The notes beneath the pieces were generated by a model that made no database searches, was not told the origin of the DNA, and was given only the letters and a program-made list of their open reading frames with translations. This document shows positions 45,593-54,171 of a stretch of DNA of 64,000 nt, in pieces. Position 1 is the stretch's first letter, and every line of letters starts with the position of its first letter. The position numbers and the translations under genes are program-made. This DNA is from Methylocapsa sp. S129 (lineage in GTDB: Bacteria; Pseudomonadota; Alphaproteobacteria; Rhizobiales; Beijerinckiaceae), in contig NZ_LMUI01000042.1 of assembly GCF_009765995.1 (NCBI RefSeq), positions 406,592-470,591 of the forward strand, written 5' to 3'.

Positions 45593-46071
45593 TCGCTGCG
45601 TTCATCATGGAGCGCGGGATAAGCTGAATGCACGGTCGCCGCCATGCCGAATCGCCAGGACGCCGGAGCCCTTCGGGGCTCGCCTTGCATCGTCGGCCGC
45701 GATCGCATCACGAAGCGGACGTGAGGACGACATCCGTAATTCGAGGGCGGGACCATCGGTTTGGGAGCCGGCGGTCGGCGCATTGTCTGGTTCAGGGGCG
45801 CGTTGCAGCGGACGGAATTCGCGCTCGGAGCCGGCGTTGCGCCTTCGCCCCTATCGCCAGAGCCGAAGGCGCCGCGCCGCGCGCGCCGCTGATCAGCGGC
45901 GTCACAGGCAAATCCTGGCCCGACGACGGGAAGCGGGAGTTTGCCGGGATCGCCGCCCGGAAAGACCCGGAAGCGGGCGCGTGGCGGTCATGCCCGGCCT
46001 TGTAACCCGCCAGTTCATTGGGTTGCGGTCTGATTGTTGAATTGTGTTCGTCCACATCGAGAGCCGCCAGA
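45593..46071. pseudogene. Decayed cassette with a remnant of the 43664 gene start
   Basis: About 480 bases with no convincing gene. Bases 45781-45842 (CATTGTCTGG; GGACGGAATTCGCGCTCGGA) align with 43636-43695, the start and upstream edge of the four-helix membrane protein gene, but the start codon is lost. The rest is probably the eroded remainder of a duplicated cassette. Frames of 120-150 codons exist but have no family features. Confidence 0.5.
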
Positions 46072-46785
46072 ATGAACGACAACCACGACCTGATCGACGA
46101 CGAGCGCGACATGCTGGCATGGTGGGGCGGCTTGAGCGATCGCGACCGCGAGTTTTCTATCGGCATCGGCCTCACGACTCCCCGGCTCGCATGGGCGTTT
46201 CACAAATTCTATCGGGCCAGCGAACAAGGTTTGCCGACCGAGGCCGCGCTCAAACGAGCCTATCTCGAGCTCCTAAAGGCCGAGGGCGACGGGGCGTCGA
46301 AGGACCTTGCGAGGCCGCTAGAGTTTGGCCGTTCGAGGGCGCCTGAAGAGGGCTCCATGGCCGAGGCGCCCCAAGGCCGCATGATTGACGCCCACTACAG
46401 CCAGGAAGAAATGGATATCTTGCTGGAGACCGCGATCGAATATCGCGACAATTTTGATCGCTATTCCCGCACTCACATGAAGGGCGCGGACAAGAAAACC
46501 TTCACCTCGATGGCGAATCGATTCATCGATGCCTACGCCATGGCTTCCAGGCCGCGCCCCGATCGTCCAACTCAGAAAAAGGGGTGGATACGCGTCCAGA
46601 AGATTGGCGATCGCTATCGCGTTCAGGCTGAGGAAGATTTTGCACAACTCACCGCGATGGCGATGGAGTCTGCGTTGCCCGAACATCCGGCGCGCAAAAA
46701 ACTGCTGGGCGAATCATCGCTTAATTCTGGCCCCGCTAACCACCATCTGCGCGGTCAGCCGCCGCCGGTTCAGGGTCGACATTGA
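46072..46785 (+). CDS. Paralogue-family soluble protein 2 with an extra N-terminal region
   Basis: A 237-residue protein. Residues 1-95 (DLIDDERDMLAWWGGLSDRD; AFHKFYRASEQGLPTEAALK) have no counterpart in the gene at 44754; residues 96 onward (MAEAPQGRMIDAHYSQEEMD; YRDNFDRYSRTHMKGADKKT) are the paralogue domain, followed by WIRVQKIGDRYRVQAEEDFA and a tail. An internal ATG at 46357 behind GAGGG matches the paralogue starts, so a shorter protein from there is possible. No known family. It may be read from TTGACG copy 3. Confidence 0.65.
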   Translation: MNDNHDLIDDERDMLAWWGGLSDRDREFSIGIGLTTPRLAWAFHKFYRASEQGLPTEAALKRAYLELLKAEGDGASKDLARPLEFGRSRAPEEGSMAEAPQGRMIDAHYSQEEMDILLETAIEYRDNFDRYSRTHMKGADKKTFTSMANRFIDAYAMASRPRPDRPTQKKGWIRVQKIGDRYRVQAEEDFAQLTAMAMESALPEHPARKKLLGESSLNSGPANHHLRGQPPPVQGRH

Positions 46786-46865
46786 ACGAACTTTGTCAGA
46801 CCGACGCGACAAGGATGCGCACAGCGGCTGACGCGAGGCTTTCAGGCAAGCGCTGGCGTATCCGA

Positions 46866-46952
46866 TGCGAACTTAAATCCATCGATATTTTCATTTCCTC
46901 GCAGCGTTGACGCCATTTTGACGGCGGCTTGACGAAGGTTGTGATTCATCTC
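46866..46952 (+). promoter_or_regulatory. TTGACG triple-repeat promoter element, copy 4
   Basis: TTGACG at 46907, 46918 and 46929, 11-bp period, with GCGAACTTAAATCCATCGAT and TATTTTCAT upstream and GTGATTCAT downstream. It lies about 100 bases before the LuxR-type regulator gene at 47032. Confidence 0.85.
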
Positions 46953-47031
46953 TGCGCACAACGCCCGGTTCTCCGACGCAATCGCTGAAGCGCCTGATGA
47001 TGACCCATGAAGAACGATATGGCGCGGCGGC

Positions 47032-47904
47032 ATGACGTTGCGCGAAAACGAATTGATCGACCTATTGTACGAGAGCGTGATCGACGCCGGGCGCTGGCGT
47101 CACGCCCTTGACGAATTTCGAAAATACTTTGGATCCTTCGCGGCGTTTCCTGAGCTTGCGGAAGCCGTCGAAGGGCGCGTGGACGCGGCTTGCGCCAGCT
47201 TCGATCGCCCGGAATCTGAAGCGAACGCCATGGGTGCGGAAACGCTGGCGCAGCACGTCGTACGCGCCTCGCGATTGAGAGAGTCCTTTGAACGTTTGCA
47301 GGCCGAAGCTCTCGGCCTTGCTGCCGTGGCCGACCGATTGAGCGCAGGTGTGATCGTCTTGGACGGTCAAGGTCAATCGCTTTACATCAACGACGCCGCG
47401 CGCAAATTTATAGCGCGCAAAGACGGCTTGACCCTCGACCGCGGCGGCCGTCTGCGCGCCGTCAAACGCGCCGCCGATCGCGCGCTCGCCCTCTTGCAGG
47501 ATAAGGCGCTCGAAGAGGGGCCGGGCGGCCTGGCGCAAGTCCCGCGCGAGGGCGACATGCGGCCCTATGCGATTATGGTCGCGCCCCTGCCGGCAAGTTC
47601 AGGCGGCTTGGGGGCGAGTGGGGAAAGTCGCGCCGGAATCCTGATGCTGATTCACGATCCGGATTCCGCGGAGAAGCTATCCGCTCGCGTTCTCGCCGAA
47701 ATCTTCGGACTAACGCCGAAAACAGCGGAACTCGTGGCGGCTCTGGCGGTCGGCGAAGAGTTGAAGGATTACGCCGACCGCGCCGGGCTCTCGCTTCATA
47801 CGGTCCGTTTTCATCTCAAGTCGACGTTCCTGCGGATGGGCGTCCGCAGTCAGGCGCAATTGGTGCGACTCGCCGTCCGCGCGGCGGCGGACCTTCATTT
47901 TTAG
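47032..47904 (+). CDS. LuxR-type helix-turn-helix regulator with PAS-like region
   Basis: A 290-residue regulator. Residues 100-200 resemble a PAS domain (LSAGVIVLDGQGQSLYINDA). The C-terminal 65 residues form a LuxR/GerE helix-turn-helix: FGLTPKTAELVAALAVGEEL, then DYADRAGLSLHTVRFHLKST and FLRMGVRSQAQLVRL. No receiver domain, so it is not a standard response regulator; a ligand or redox signal is more likely. TTGACG copy 4 precedes it, placing it under the putative SARP regulon as a second-tier regulator. A terminator hairpin follows at 48045. Confidence 0.83.
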   Translation: MTLRENELIDLLYESVIDAGRWRHALDEFRKYFGSFAAFPELAEAVEGRVDAACASFDRPESEANAMGAETLAQHVVRASRLRESFERLQAEALGLAAVADRLSAGVIVLDGQGQSLYINDAARKFIARKDGLTLDRGGRLRAVKRAADRALALLQDKALEEGPGGLAQVPREGDMRPYAIMVAPLPASSGGLGASGESRAGILMLIHDPDSAEKLSARVLAEIFGLTPKTAELVAALAVGEELKDYADRAGLSLHTVRFHLKSTFLRMGVRSQAQLVRLAVRAAADLHF

Positions 47905-47970
47905 CCTGCACTCCGTGTTCCCATACGCGCCCATACCTCAAATCGCGCGCTCGTCGCCTGCTGCCTGCGC

Positions 47971-48044
47971 GTGATCGCAATCATGCGCGCTCTTCGAGGA
48001 GCCTTGAGAAAAGCCTGCGTGATCTCTTTGTGATCGCAATCATG
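47971..48044 (+). repeat. Direct repeat of 15 bp
   Basis: GTGATCGCAATCATG occurs at 47971-47985 and 48030-48044, 59 bases apart, between the LuxR stop and the terminator. No function recognised. Confidence 0.6.
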
Positions 48045-48072
48045 AAAAGGCCGCTCGCGGGCGGCCTTTTCC
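48045..48072. terminator. Intrinsic terminator, likely bidirectional
   Basis: AAAAGGCCGC, a short loop, then GCGGCCTTTT: an 8-10-bp GC-rich stem flanked by A-run and T-run, between the LuxR gene (ends 47904) and the convergent outer-membrane gene (ends 48106). Classic two-way terminator. Confidence 0.85.
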
Positions 48073-48105
48073 TTCGTGGAATGAGCTTCTCTGGGACTGA
48101 GGATG

Positions 48106-48834
48106 TCAGAATTTATATTCGACGCCCGCCCGCACGGTGTTCTCGCTCAACTTGATCCTGTCGGTGTCGAAAAGAGAGCCTGTCGGCGGGGTAATGTTGA
48201 AGCTGTAGGTCCGCGCGCCGAAGCCATCATAGATATATTCGACCCTGGCGATCCAATTTTGGGTGAAGGCGTATTCGACGCCGCCGCCGATATTGTAGCC
48301 GACCAGATCCTGCGCGATCGACTCATTGAATCCATTGAAGGGATTGGTGAACTTGGCTTGCAAATTGCCCACGGAGAGGCCCGCGGCGGCGTAGATCAGA
48401 ATATTGTCGAGCGCGTAGCCGGCGCGCGCGCGAAGGCGGCCGATATACGATCCGTCGACCTGATAGTCGCGTGTTGCGAGCGCAGGGTTGAGAAAAGAGC
48501 CGGACCCGTGGCGGCCATCATAGCCGAACTCGACTTCGGCGCCGACGACGAAAGCGCTAAACTGCACATTGTAGCCGTTCAGGATGCCTCCGGTGAAACT
48601 GGTCGACGACAGATTGCCGATGCCGTTGAAGTTCGGGAAGCTGAGATCGGAAAAAGATGTTGTTCCGAACGAGCCGCCCGCATAACCGCCGACGTAGAAG
48701 CCGGACCAATTGTAAGGGCCGCTCGCGGGAAACACGGGAGCGGGCTTACTTGTCGGGAGGTCGGCGGCAAAAGCGCTGGCGGAGAAGGTGAGCGCAGCGG
48801 AAACGGCGAGTGCTTTGCCGGTAAATTTGATCAT
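48106..48834 (-). CDS. Outer-membrane beta-barrel protein (Omp25/Omp31-like)
   Basis: A 242-residue outer-membrane protein with a signal peptide (TGKALAVSAALTFSASAFA). The mature start NWSGFYVGGYAGGSFG is the Omp25/Omp31/hemin-binding barrel signature common in Hyphomicrobiales. Alternating strands follow (VGAEVEFGYDG; GRLRARAGYALDNILIYAAA; GGGVEYAFTQNWIARVEYIY) and it ends in Phe (VRAGVEYKF), the barrel-assembly signal. Start at 48834, at the signal peptide. Likely structural or adhesive. Confidence 0.93.
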   Translation of the reverse strand: MIKFTGKALAVSAALTFSASAFAADLPTSKPAPVFPASGPYNWSGFYVGGYAGGSFGTTSFSDLSFPNFNGIGNLSSTSFTGGILNGYNVQFSAFVVGAEVEFGYDGRHGSGSFLNPALATRDYQVDGSYIGRLRARAGYALDNILIYAAAGLSVGNLQAKFTNPFNGFNESIAQDLVGYNIGGGVEYAFTQNWIARVEYIYDGFGARTYSFNITPPTGSLFDTDRIKLSENTVRAGVEYKF

Positions 48835-49041
48835 ATCGTCTACCCCAGTCCATTCTGTTGATCGTTGCCGCAATGCGGTTGGCGTATTGCTAGCTCAACG
48901 GAAGGGGCCCGCGCGCCACTCAAATAGGGTAATTGCCGAACGTCTTTTCGATTTCGTCAGTGAAATCTTGCGGCGGGAAGTCCACGGCAGCCGCTGAGGC
49001 GACGACCGCATAGCCCGCATTCCTAGCGACGATCGCGCTTC

Positions 49042-49860
49042 TCAAGGCCGGGTCGCTTTCAACGAGCCGTCCGCGTCCGCGTCGTCCACGTGAAGCGCGA
49101 AGCCGGCGGCGCCCGGATCGCCCAGGGCGGGGCGGAGATTCATGCTCGGAATCAGATAGTCGCCGCCATTCTGCCGCCGATAGGGGATGGGCTGCGTGGT
49201 CGCGAGCGTCCGCATCCTCTCGCGCAGGCGCTCGGCGACGGGCTCAAAGCCGGCCTCATCGAAACGGTCGACTCTGTAGACCACGAACGGCGGAAGCACG
49301 TCGTAGCCTGGATAATAGAGGATGCCATGATGGATCGGGAACAGCAGGTCGTCGATCGGTCCGTTGACCCCGCGAGGCGCGTAATGTTCCTCCCAGCCGC
49401 CGGCGGTCACGATCAACATGGCGCGCTTGCCCGCTAGCGTTCCCTCACCGTAGCGGTCCCCCCATCGCTGATCGCTATGCTCGCCGACGCCATAGGCAAA
49501 GCCGTAGGCGAACACTCGATCGACCCAGCCCTTGAGGATGGCCGGCATGGCGAACCACCAAAGGGGGAATTGCAGGATCAGGGCGTCGGCCCATAGGAGC
49601 TTCTCGATCTCAGCTTTGACATCGTCGGTCAGCGCGTTGGCGTCGAAGGCCTTTTTGGAGGCCGCGACCGGTATGAAGCGCGCGTCCGGCGTCAACGAGG
49701 GAAAGTCGGCGCGATCGACCTCGGATTTCCAGCGCTCGGCGTAGAGGTCCGACACGCGCACCTCATGGCCTTGAGCCTCAAGCGCGGCGATGGCGACGTC
49801 GCGGAGCGCGCCGTTGAGCGAGCGCGGTTCGGGATGAGCGAAGACAAGCAGGACTTTCAT
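49042..49860 (-). CDS. NAD(P)H dehydrogenase (quinone), flavodoxin_2 family
   Basis: A 272-residue FAD/FMN quinone reductase resembling NQO1. VLLVFAHPEPRSLNGALRDV at the N-terminus binds the cofactor; LLWADALILQFPLWWFAMPA and KGWVDRVFAYGFAYG form the active-site region; AMLIVTAGGWEEHYAPRG follows. It reduces quinones or electrophiles by two electrons. It is divergent from the LysR gene at 49957, which probably controls it. Confidence 0.9.
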   Translation of the reverse strand: MKVLLVFAHPEPRSLNGALRDVAIAALEAQGHEVRVSDLYAERWKSEVDRADFPSLTPDARFIPVAASKKAFDANALTDDVKAEIEKLLWADALILQFPLWWFAMPAILKGWVDRVFAYGFAYGVGEHSDQRWGDRYGEGTLAGKRAMLIVTAGGWEEHYAPRGVNGPIDDLLFPIHHGILYYPGYDVLPPFVVYRVDRFDEAGFEPVAERLRERMRTLATTQPIPYRRQNGGDYLIPSMNLRPALGDPGAAGFALHVDDADADGSLKATRP

Positions 49861-49931
49861 GGGTCAGCGATCCAATGAGGGGACAGGAGACCCTTGAGGT
49901 AGCCTGCGCCGGCACGATCCGCTATATCTCG

Positions 49932-49948
49932 ATAATTCATAAGATTAT
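49932..49948. promoter_or_regulatory. LysR-type binding site (T-N11-A form)
   Basis: ATAAT, seven bases, ATTAT: a dyad in the 96-base region between the divergent quinone reductase and LysR genes, ending nine bases before the LysR start. Fits the T-N11-A rule of LysR sites. Prediction from position and symmetry. Confidence 0.5.
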
Positions 49949-49956
49949 GCCAAATA

Positions 49957-50889
49957 ATGGATAAGTCAGACATCACGCTCGAGCGCATGCGCACCTTCGT
50001 CCGCGTCGCCGAGCGCGGCAATCTATCGGCGGTCGCGCGCGAACTCGGTATCGGACAGTCGACGGTCACGCGGCATTTGCGGGAGCTTGAGGAGGCCGTC
50101 GGCGCGCCTTTGCTCAGCCGGACCACCCGGCGCGTCACGGTGACCGACGAAGGCGGCCGCTATTACGCCGACAGCGTCCAGATCCTGCGCCTCGTCGAGC
50201 AGGCCAGCGATGAAGCGCGGGGCGCGCGCGGCGCGCCGGCTGGCGCGATCCGGATATCCTGCACGGCGGCTTTCGGAATCTTGCATGTAAGCCGGCTGAT
50301 CTTCGCCTTTCAGGATCTTTATCCCGACATCGGCATTGACCTCAGCCTCACCGACGAGCGCGTCGATCTTGTGCGGGAGGGCGTCGATATCGCACTTCGC
50401 TTAGGTCCGCTTACCGACAGTTCGATGAAGCTGCGCGCCCTCGGCCAGTCCCGGCGTCTGCTCGTGGCGGCGCCGGCTTATCTCGCCGCGCGCGGGCGGC
50501 CGGCGGCGCCGCGGGATCTCTCGGCCCATGAGGGCATTCGGATGTCGAATGTGGCGGGCAGCGACACGCTCACTTTGCAGGGCCCAGGGGGCGAGCGCCA
50601 TACGGCGCCCTTCGCGGGGCGATTTCGGATCGACCATGGGCTTGCCGCGCGCGAGGCCCTTGTCGCGGGGCGCGGCATCGCCCCCGCCCATCGATGGCTG
50701 GTCGACGATCTCCTGACCGCGGGCCGGCTCGAGACGATCCTGCCGGACTATCGCCTGCCTTCCGCGCCGCTGAACATGCTGATTGTCCCCGAGCGCGCGG
50801 GCGTCGCCCGGGTCCGGCTGCTGGTCGAGTTTCTCGCCGAGCAAATTGGCGCCATCCCCGGGATCGAGAAGCCGCGGCCGGAGCGTTAG
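49957..50889 (+). CDS. LysR-family transcriptional regulator
   Basis: A 310-residue regulator with the winged helix at residues 6-65 (ERMRTFVRVAERGNLSAVAR; GIGQSTVTRHLRELEEAVGA) and the effector domain at 90-300 (GAIRISCTAAFGILHVSRLI; DIALRLGPLTDSSMKLRALG). It belongs to the AaeR/DsdC-like branch, whose divergent targets are often reductases. Divergent from the quinone reductase gene at 49042-49860, its likely target. Confidence 0.92.
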   Translation: MDKSDITLERMRTFVRVAERGNLSAVARELGIGQSTVTRHLRELEEAVGAPLLSRTTRRVTVTDEGGRYYADSVQILRLVEQASDEARGARGAPAGAIRISCTAAFGILHVSRLIFAFQDLYPDIGIDLSLTDERVDLVREGVDIALRLGPLTDSSMKLRALGQSRRLLVAAPAYLAARGRPAAPRDLSAHEGIRMSNVAGSDTLTLQGPGGERHTAPFAGRFRIDHGLAAREALVAGRGIAPAHRWLVDDLLTAGRLETILPDYRLPSAPLNMLIVPERAGVARVRLLVEFLAEQIGAIPGIEKPRPER

Positions 50890-51281
50890 TCGGCGAGGCT
50901 CAACGCCATGCCGCGCGCATGATGTCGCCGCAACCGCCAGCCGCCCAACGAACATGACGCGCTTTCGGGTTGCTTGCCCGCAAGGAATTACCCCAATCGC
51001 CGCCGCCGAACTTGTCTCGCTGACGGCGCAGGCGCGATCAAAGGCGTCAAATTCTCTTGTTCAAATTTGATCAAGCGTTGCTCAATTGGTTGCTTCCGAG
51101 TCCAAGCCCGGCGTGTGTAATTTAGCGGTTCATTCTTGCGGCGTCGGGGGGCGGTCGCATGGCGTGGCTTATTGCGCTCAGTCTGAATTCCAAAGTCTCG
51201 AAGCCTTTAGACCGCTTTGTCGCGTACACGGCGTTGCGTACAGGGCCGTCCGGAGGGGGCGCGGTCGCGCGCTTACTGCTC
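50890..51281. other. Region upstream of the three-gene envelope operon
   Basis: About 390 bases without a recognised gene, other than a possible 41-codon N-terminal extension of the next frame (from 51159). It contains the palindrome at 51056-51075 and should hold the operon promoter. Confidence 0.4.
51056..51075. promoter_or_regulatory. Near-perfect 20-bp palindrome upstream of the envelope operon
   Basis: CTTGTTCAAATTTGATCAAG is palindromic except for one mismatched pair (positions 5 and 16), centred on AATT. It lies about 200 bases before the start chosen at 51282. It may be an operator for an unknown regulator. Confidence 0.45.
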
Positions 51282-52496
51282 ATGATCTTTGTGCGAACGT
51301 GCATCGTCGGCTCCAGCGCGTTGCTGGGCGCCTGCTCCTATCTGCCGCCCGATGTTGTCCCCGTCCACGCCTCGACCTGGCCGGACAAGATCAAGGGACT
51401 GGTCGACCTGCTTCCCAACGGCGGCGGCGGCGATCAGGGCGCCATGAGAATTCTGTTCGTCCACGGCATGGGCGTCTACAACGCTTGCTATGTCGATCCG
51501 CTGCTGGTGCATCTGACCAAGGCGCTGGGCGTGCAACAGGATCGCCCGACAAGCGTCGACACGACGGATCCTTGTCTTCAGGAAGCCGCCTTCCACTTCG
51601 CGCTGCCGACGCCTATTCCGGTCCCCGCCGACAATGCTCAACATCAGGCGCGGCTCTACCATTACAAGTTTTCAGGCGCAGAGCGGCATGTCGACTTCTG
51701 GTTCCTGGTCTGGTCGCCGCTGACCGACGTGCCAAAACAGACGTTGCTTGAGCCGGACCTCCCGGTCCATCACGCCCTGCTGACCGACTGGGTGAAGACG
51801 TTTGAGCAGGACAATTTGGCCGATGTCGTGCTTTACGGCGGCAAGTACCGGCAGGTTTTGCGGTCAGCCGTCGAGCGTGCGATCTGCTACTTCATCGGTG
51901 GCGCGCCGGAGCAGGACGCGACGGTCTGCGACGGCGGTCAAGCCAACATTCCTACGGCCATCATCACGCACAGTCTCGGCGCCTATATGGTGATGGACGC
52001 GCTGGCCGATATTTATCGTCCTGCGTCGCACCGCAAACCGCCGGAGAGCTTTGACGCGTCGACGAAGGCTGCTTGCTATCTCGATCAAATCTTCATGCTG
52101 GCCAATCAGCTCAAGATGCTCGACCTCACGACCCGGACGTCCGAAATAGAAACGCCGCGGATCGTGCAAAGATTTCACGAAGTAATGAACAGTCCGCGCG
52201 TTCAGACGTGCCGGTCAGCGCGCGGGCTGCGCTCCCGCCAGATCATCGCGATCAGCGATCCCAATGATATTCTGTCCTGGGAGGTCACAAGCAAAGAGTT
52301 CGACCGTCCCAACGAGAACGTCGCGAACGTCTATCTCGGCGTAACCGGCGAATATTTCGGGCTTTACCGCCTTCCCGTCCTGGAAGTGGCCGCGTCGCCC
52401 TCCGGCGCGCATCTGAATTATCTCCAAAGCGACGACACCATGGACATCATCGCCTGCGGCATGACGGGTTCGTCGATCAATCGCTGCGCGCCATAG
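51282..52496 (+). CDS. Lipoprotein with alpha/beta-hydrolase features, first gene of envelope operon
   Basis: A 404-residue lipoprotein: signal peptide with lipobox LLGAC, processed at Cys18. The body has RILFVHGMGVYNACYVDPLL, an oxyanion-like HGxG region, and TAIITHSLGAYMVMDALADI, in which HSLG resembles the nucleophile elbow of esterases with Thr replacing the first Gly of GxSxG. The remainder has no family I recognise. It is 23 bases upstream of the next lipoprotein gene. An enzymatic role on lipids or esters at the outer membrane is inferred. Confidence 0.7.
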   Translation: MIFVRTCIVGSSALLGACSYLPPDVVPVHASTWPDKIKGLVDLLPNGGGGDQGAMRILFVHGMGVYNACYVDPLLVHLTKALGVQQDRPTSVDTTDPCLQEAAFHFALPTPIPVPADNAQHQARLYHYKFSGAERHVDFWFLVWSPLTDVPKQTLLEPDLPVHHALLTDWVKTFEQDNLADVVLYGGKYRQVLRSAVERAICYFIGGAPEQDATVCDGGQANIPTAIITHSLGAYMVMDALADIYRPASHRKPPESFDASTKAACYLDQIFMLANQLKMLDLTTRTSEIETPRIVQRFHEVMNSPRVQTCRSARGLRSRQIIAISDPNDILSWEVTSKEFDRPNENVANVYLGVTGEYFGLYRLPVLEVAASPSGAHLNYLQSDDTMDIIACGMTGSSINRCAP

Positions 52497-52519
52497 CGCA
52501 TGGGAAAGGGCGGGGCGTT

Positions 52520-54133
52520 GTGAGAAACCTTATGTTGATTCGTACTATCGCGTGCGCGGCCGTCGCCGCGTTTCTTCTTGAGAGTTGTGTTCGCGTCCCG
52601 TCGTTCGATTCGCCGATCGACGCTCCGGTGACCGGCGATCCAAAGGTGCTGGTGCTTGACGTGGTGAAGCGCGTCAAATGCGAACTCTACTGGGCGATGA
52701 AAGATCACCTGCCGCTGGTTGTAAGTTCGCCGGCGCCGGCCAAGGGCGGCGCGGACAAATCAAAACTTCCGACGTTCGACAAAAAGGATCCGCGCTTTTG
52801 GCTTTCGCAATGGGACGCCACGGTGCGGCTGGAATTGGTGCTTAACGAGCAGGGAAGCGTAGCGCCCGGCGTCACCTTCACCGATCTGTTGAAGAACGCG
52901 TATAACGCGGCGGCGGGAGCCAGTTCCGTGCCCATCGGCAAGGTTCCAGCAACCTATTCTCCAGGCGCCTCCGCCATTACCCAGAGCTTTAGTCTCGGCA
53001 TCGGCGGGGGCGTGACGACGCAGGCGGTGCGAACCGACGATATTCAATTCTCCATGTCGATGGCCGAGCTTGTCGACGAATTCGATATCAGGCGGGAACA
53101 GACCGAAGCGGAGTACAAATTCTGCACGCATCGGGGCAAGGAATTGGGAGACGGCGCGTTTCTGGAGGGCGGTCTTGGCCTTGAAGACTGGACCGAATCG
53201 GCCCTCGGCCCGACACTTTGCCGAGGCCCAACCGGCGAACAAGCCCCGCTGCAAACATGCGAAGCAGGCCAAGGATTTCGCTATCTGCGCCCGGGGGTGC
53301 ATCCGCCGGCATCGTCAACCGGCCCGACGAAGCCGATTCCCGTGAACCCGGTGAATATTGGGGCGCAGGCGGCGGCCGGCGGTTCGGACTGTAAAGACCT
53401 CGCCTGCATCAAGACCTCTCTCACAGGATTGGAAGGGAAAATCGATCCGAAACAACAGCGAGCGACTGATCTCGACAAATTGAAATCGAATTTGAAGAAG
53501 ATCATCGCGCCGATCTATAAAAATGCAAAGAACGATCCAAAACTCTGCCCAACGTTACCGGCGGAGGATGAAACGGCGTACAATAACGCGGTGAATTTGG
53601 CCGATCAAAAACTCACCGAAGCGCGCGGGCTTATTTTGTCGATACGCGACGCAATCAAGAACATTGCTGACGGAGGCGTTTGTCCCGATGGAGCGCACTC
53701 TTCCTATTGCGGCGTCGCAAACGGTCGAATTGACGAAGTCAATGTCGCGATCTCGACGCTGGAGAAGCAAGAAGGCATCGCCGCTGATACGGGTAGAAAA
53801 ATCTACGATGTGACCAAAGTCTGCCCGGGTCTGTTGACGGTCGGCGAAGACAAAAAGCCGGTGAAGGCCGAAGAAGATCCTCCGCTTGATAGCATCACGC
53901 ACACTGTTCAATTTGTCGTCGCGACAAGCATCAACGCGACGCCGAGTTGGAACCTGGCGCGGTTCAAGTCCGCGACTTCGCCGGCCCTGTTGAACCTGGC
54001 GCACAATAATACCCAAACCTTGTCGATCGTGCTCGGGCCTTCATCGGCGGCAAAAGCGCCCGATGGAAATCAGCAGGCGATCAACGCTGCAGCCCTGAAC
54101 GCCACGTTGCGGGAGCTGTTGCCGCCGCCGTAA
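52520..54133 (+). CDS. Large lipoprotein of unknown function, second gene of envelope operon
   Basis: A 537-residue lipoprotein with a signal peptide and lipobox LLESC (Cys23). An N-terminal domain begins PKVLVLDVVKRVKCELYWAM; a long variable middle (residues 180-450, several cysteines, helical segment TDLDKLKSNLKKIIAPIYKN) follows; and the C-terminal segment ITHTVQFVVATSINATPSW then FKSATSPALLNLAHNNTQTL looks like a beta-rich end domain. No enzyme motif is seen. Spacing of 38 bases to the next gene supports an operon. Confidence 0.7.
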   Translation: MRNLMLIRTIACAAVAAFLLESCVRVPSFDSPIDAPVTGDPKVLVLDVVKRVKCELYWAMKDHLPLVVSSPAPAKGGADKSKLPTFDKKDPRFWLSQWDATVRLELVLNEQGSVAPGVTFTDLLKNAYNAAAGASSVPIGKVPATYSPGASAITQSFSLGIGGGVTTQAVRTDDIQFSMSMAELVDEFDIRREQTEAEYKFCTHRGKELGDGAFLEGGLGLEDWTESALGPTLCRGPTGEQAPLQTCEAGQGFRYLRPGVHPPASSTGPTKPIPVNPVNIGAQAAAGGSDCKDLACIKTSLTGLEGKIDPKQQRATDLDKLKSNLKKIIAPIYKNAKNDPKLCPTLPAEDETAYNNAVNLADQKLTEARGLILSIRDAIKNIADGGVCPDGAHSSYCGVANGRIDEVNVAISTLEKQEGIAADTGRKIYDVTKVCPGLLTVGEDKKPVKAEEDPPLDSITHTVQFVVATSINATPSWNLARFKSATSPALLNLAHNNTQTLSIVLGPSSAAKAPDGNQQAINAAALNATLRELLPPP

Positions 54134-54171
54134 CCGATTGCCGCGAACTTCGGCCGCCGAACGGGCGTTCG

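Noticed and set aside
45570-46040. A 156-codon frame after promoter element copy 3
   Set aside because: Arg-rich, no ribosome site or family features, and it overlaps DNA recognisable as decayed copy of another gene's start.
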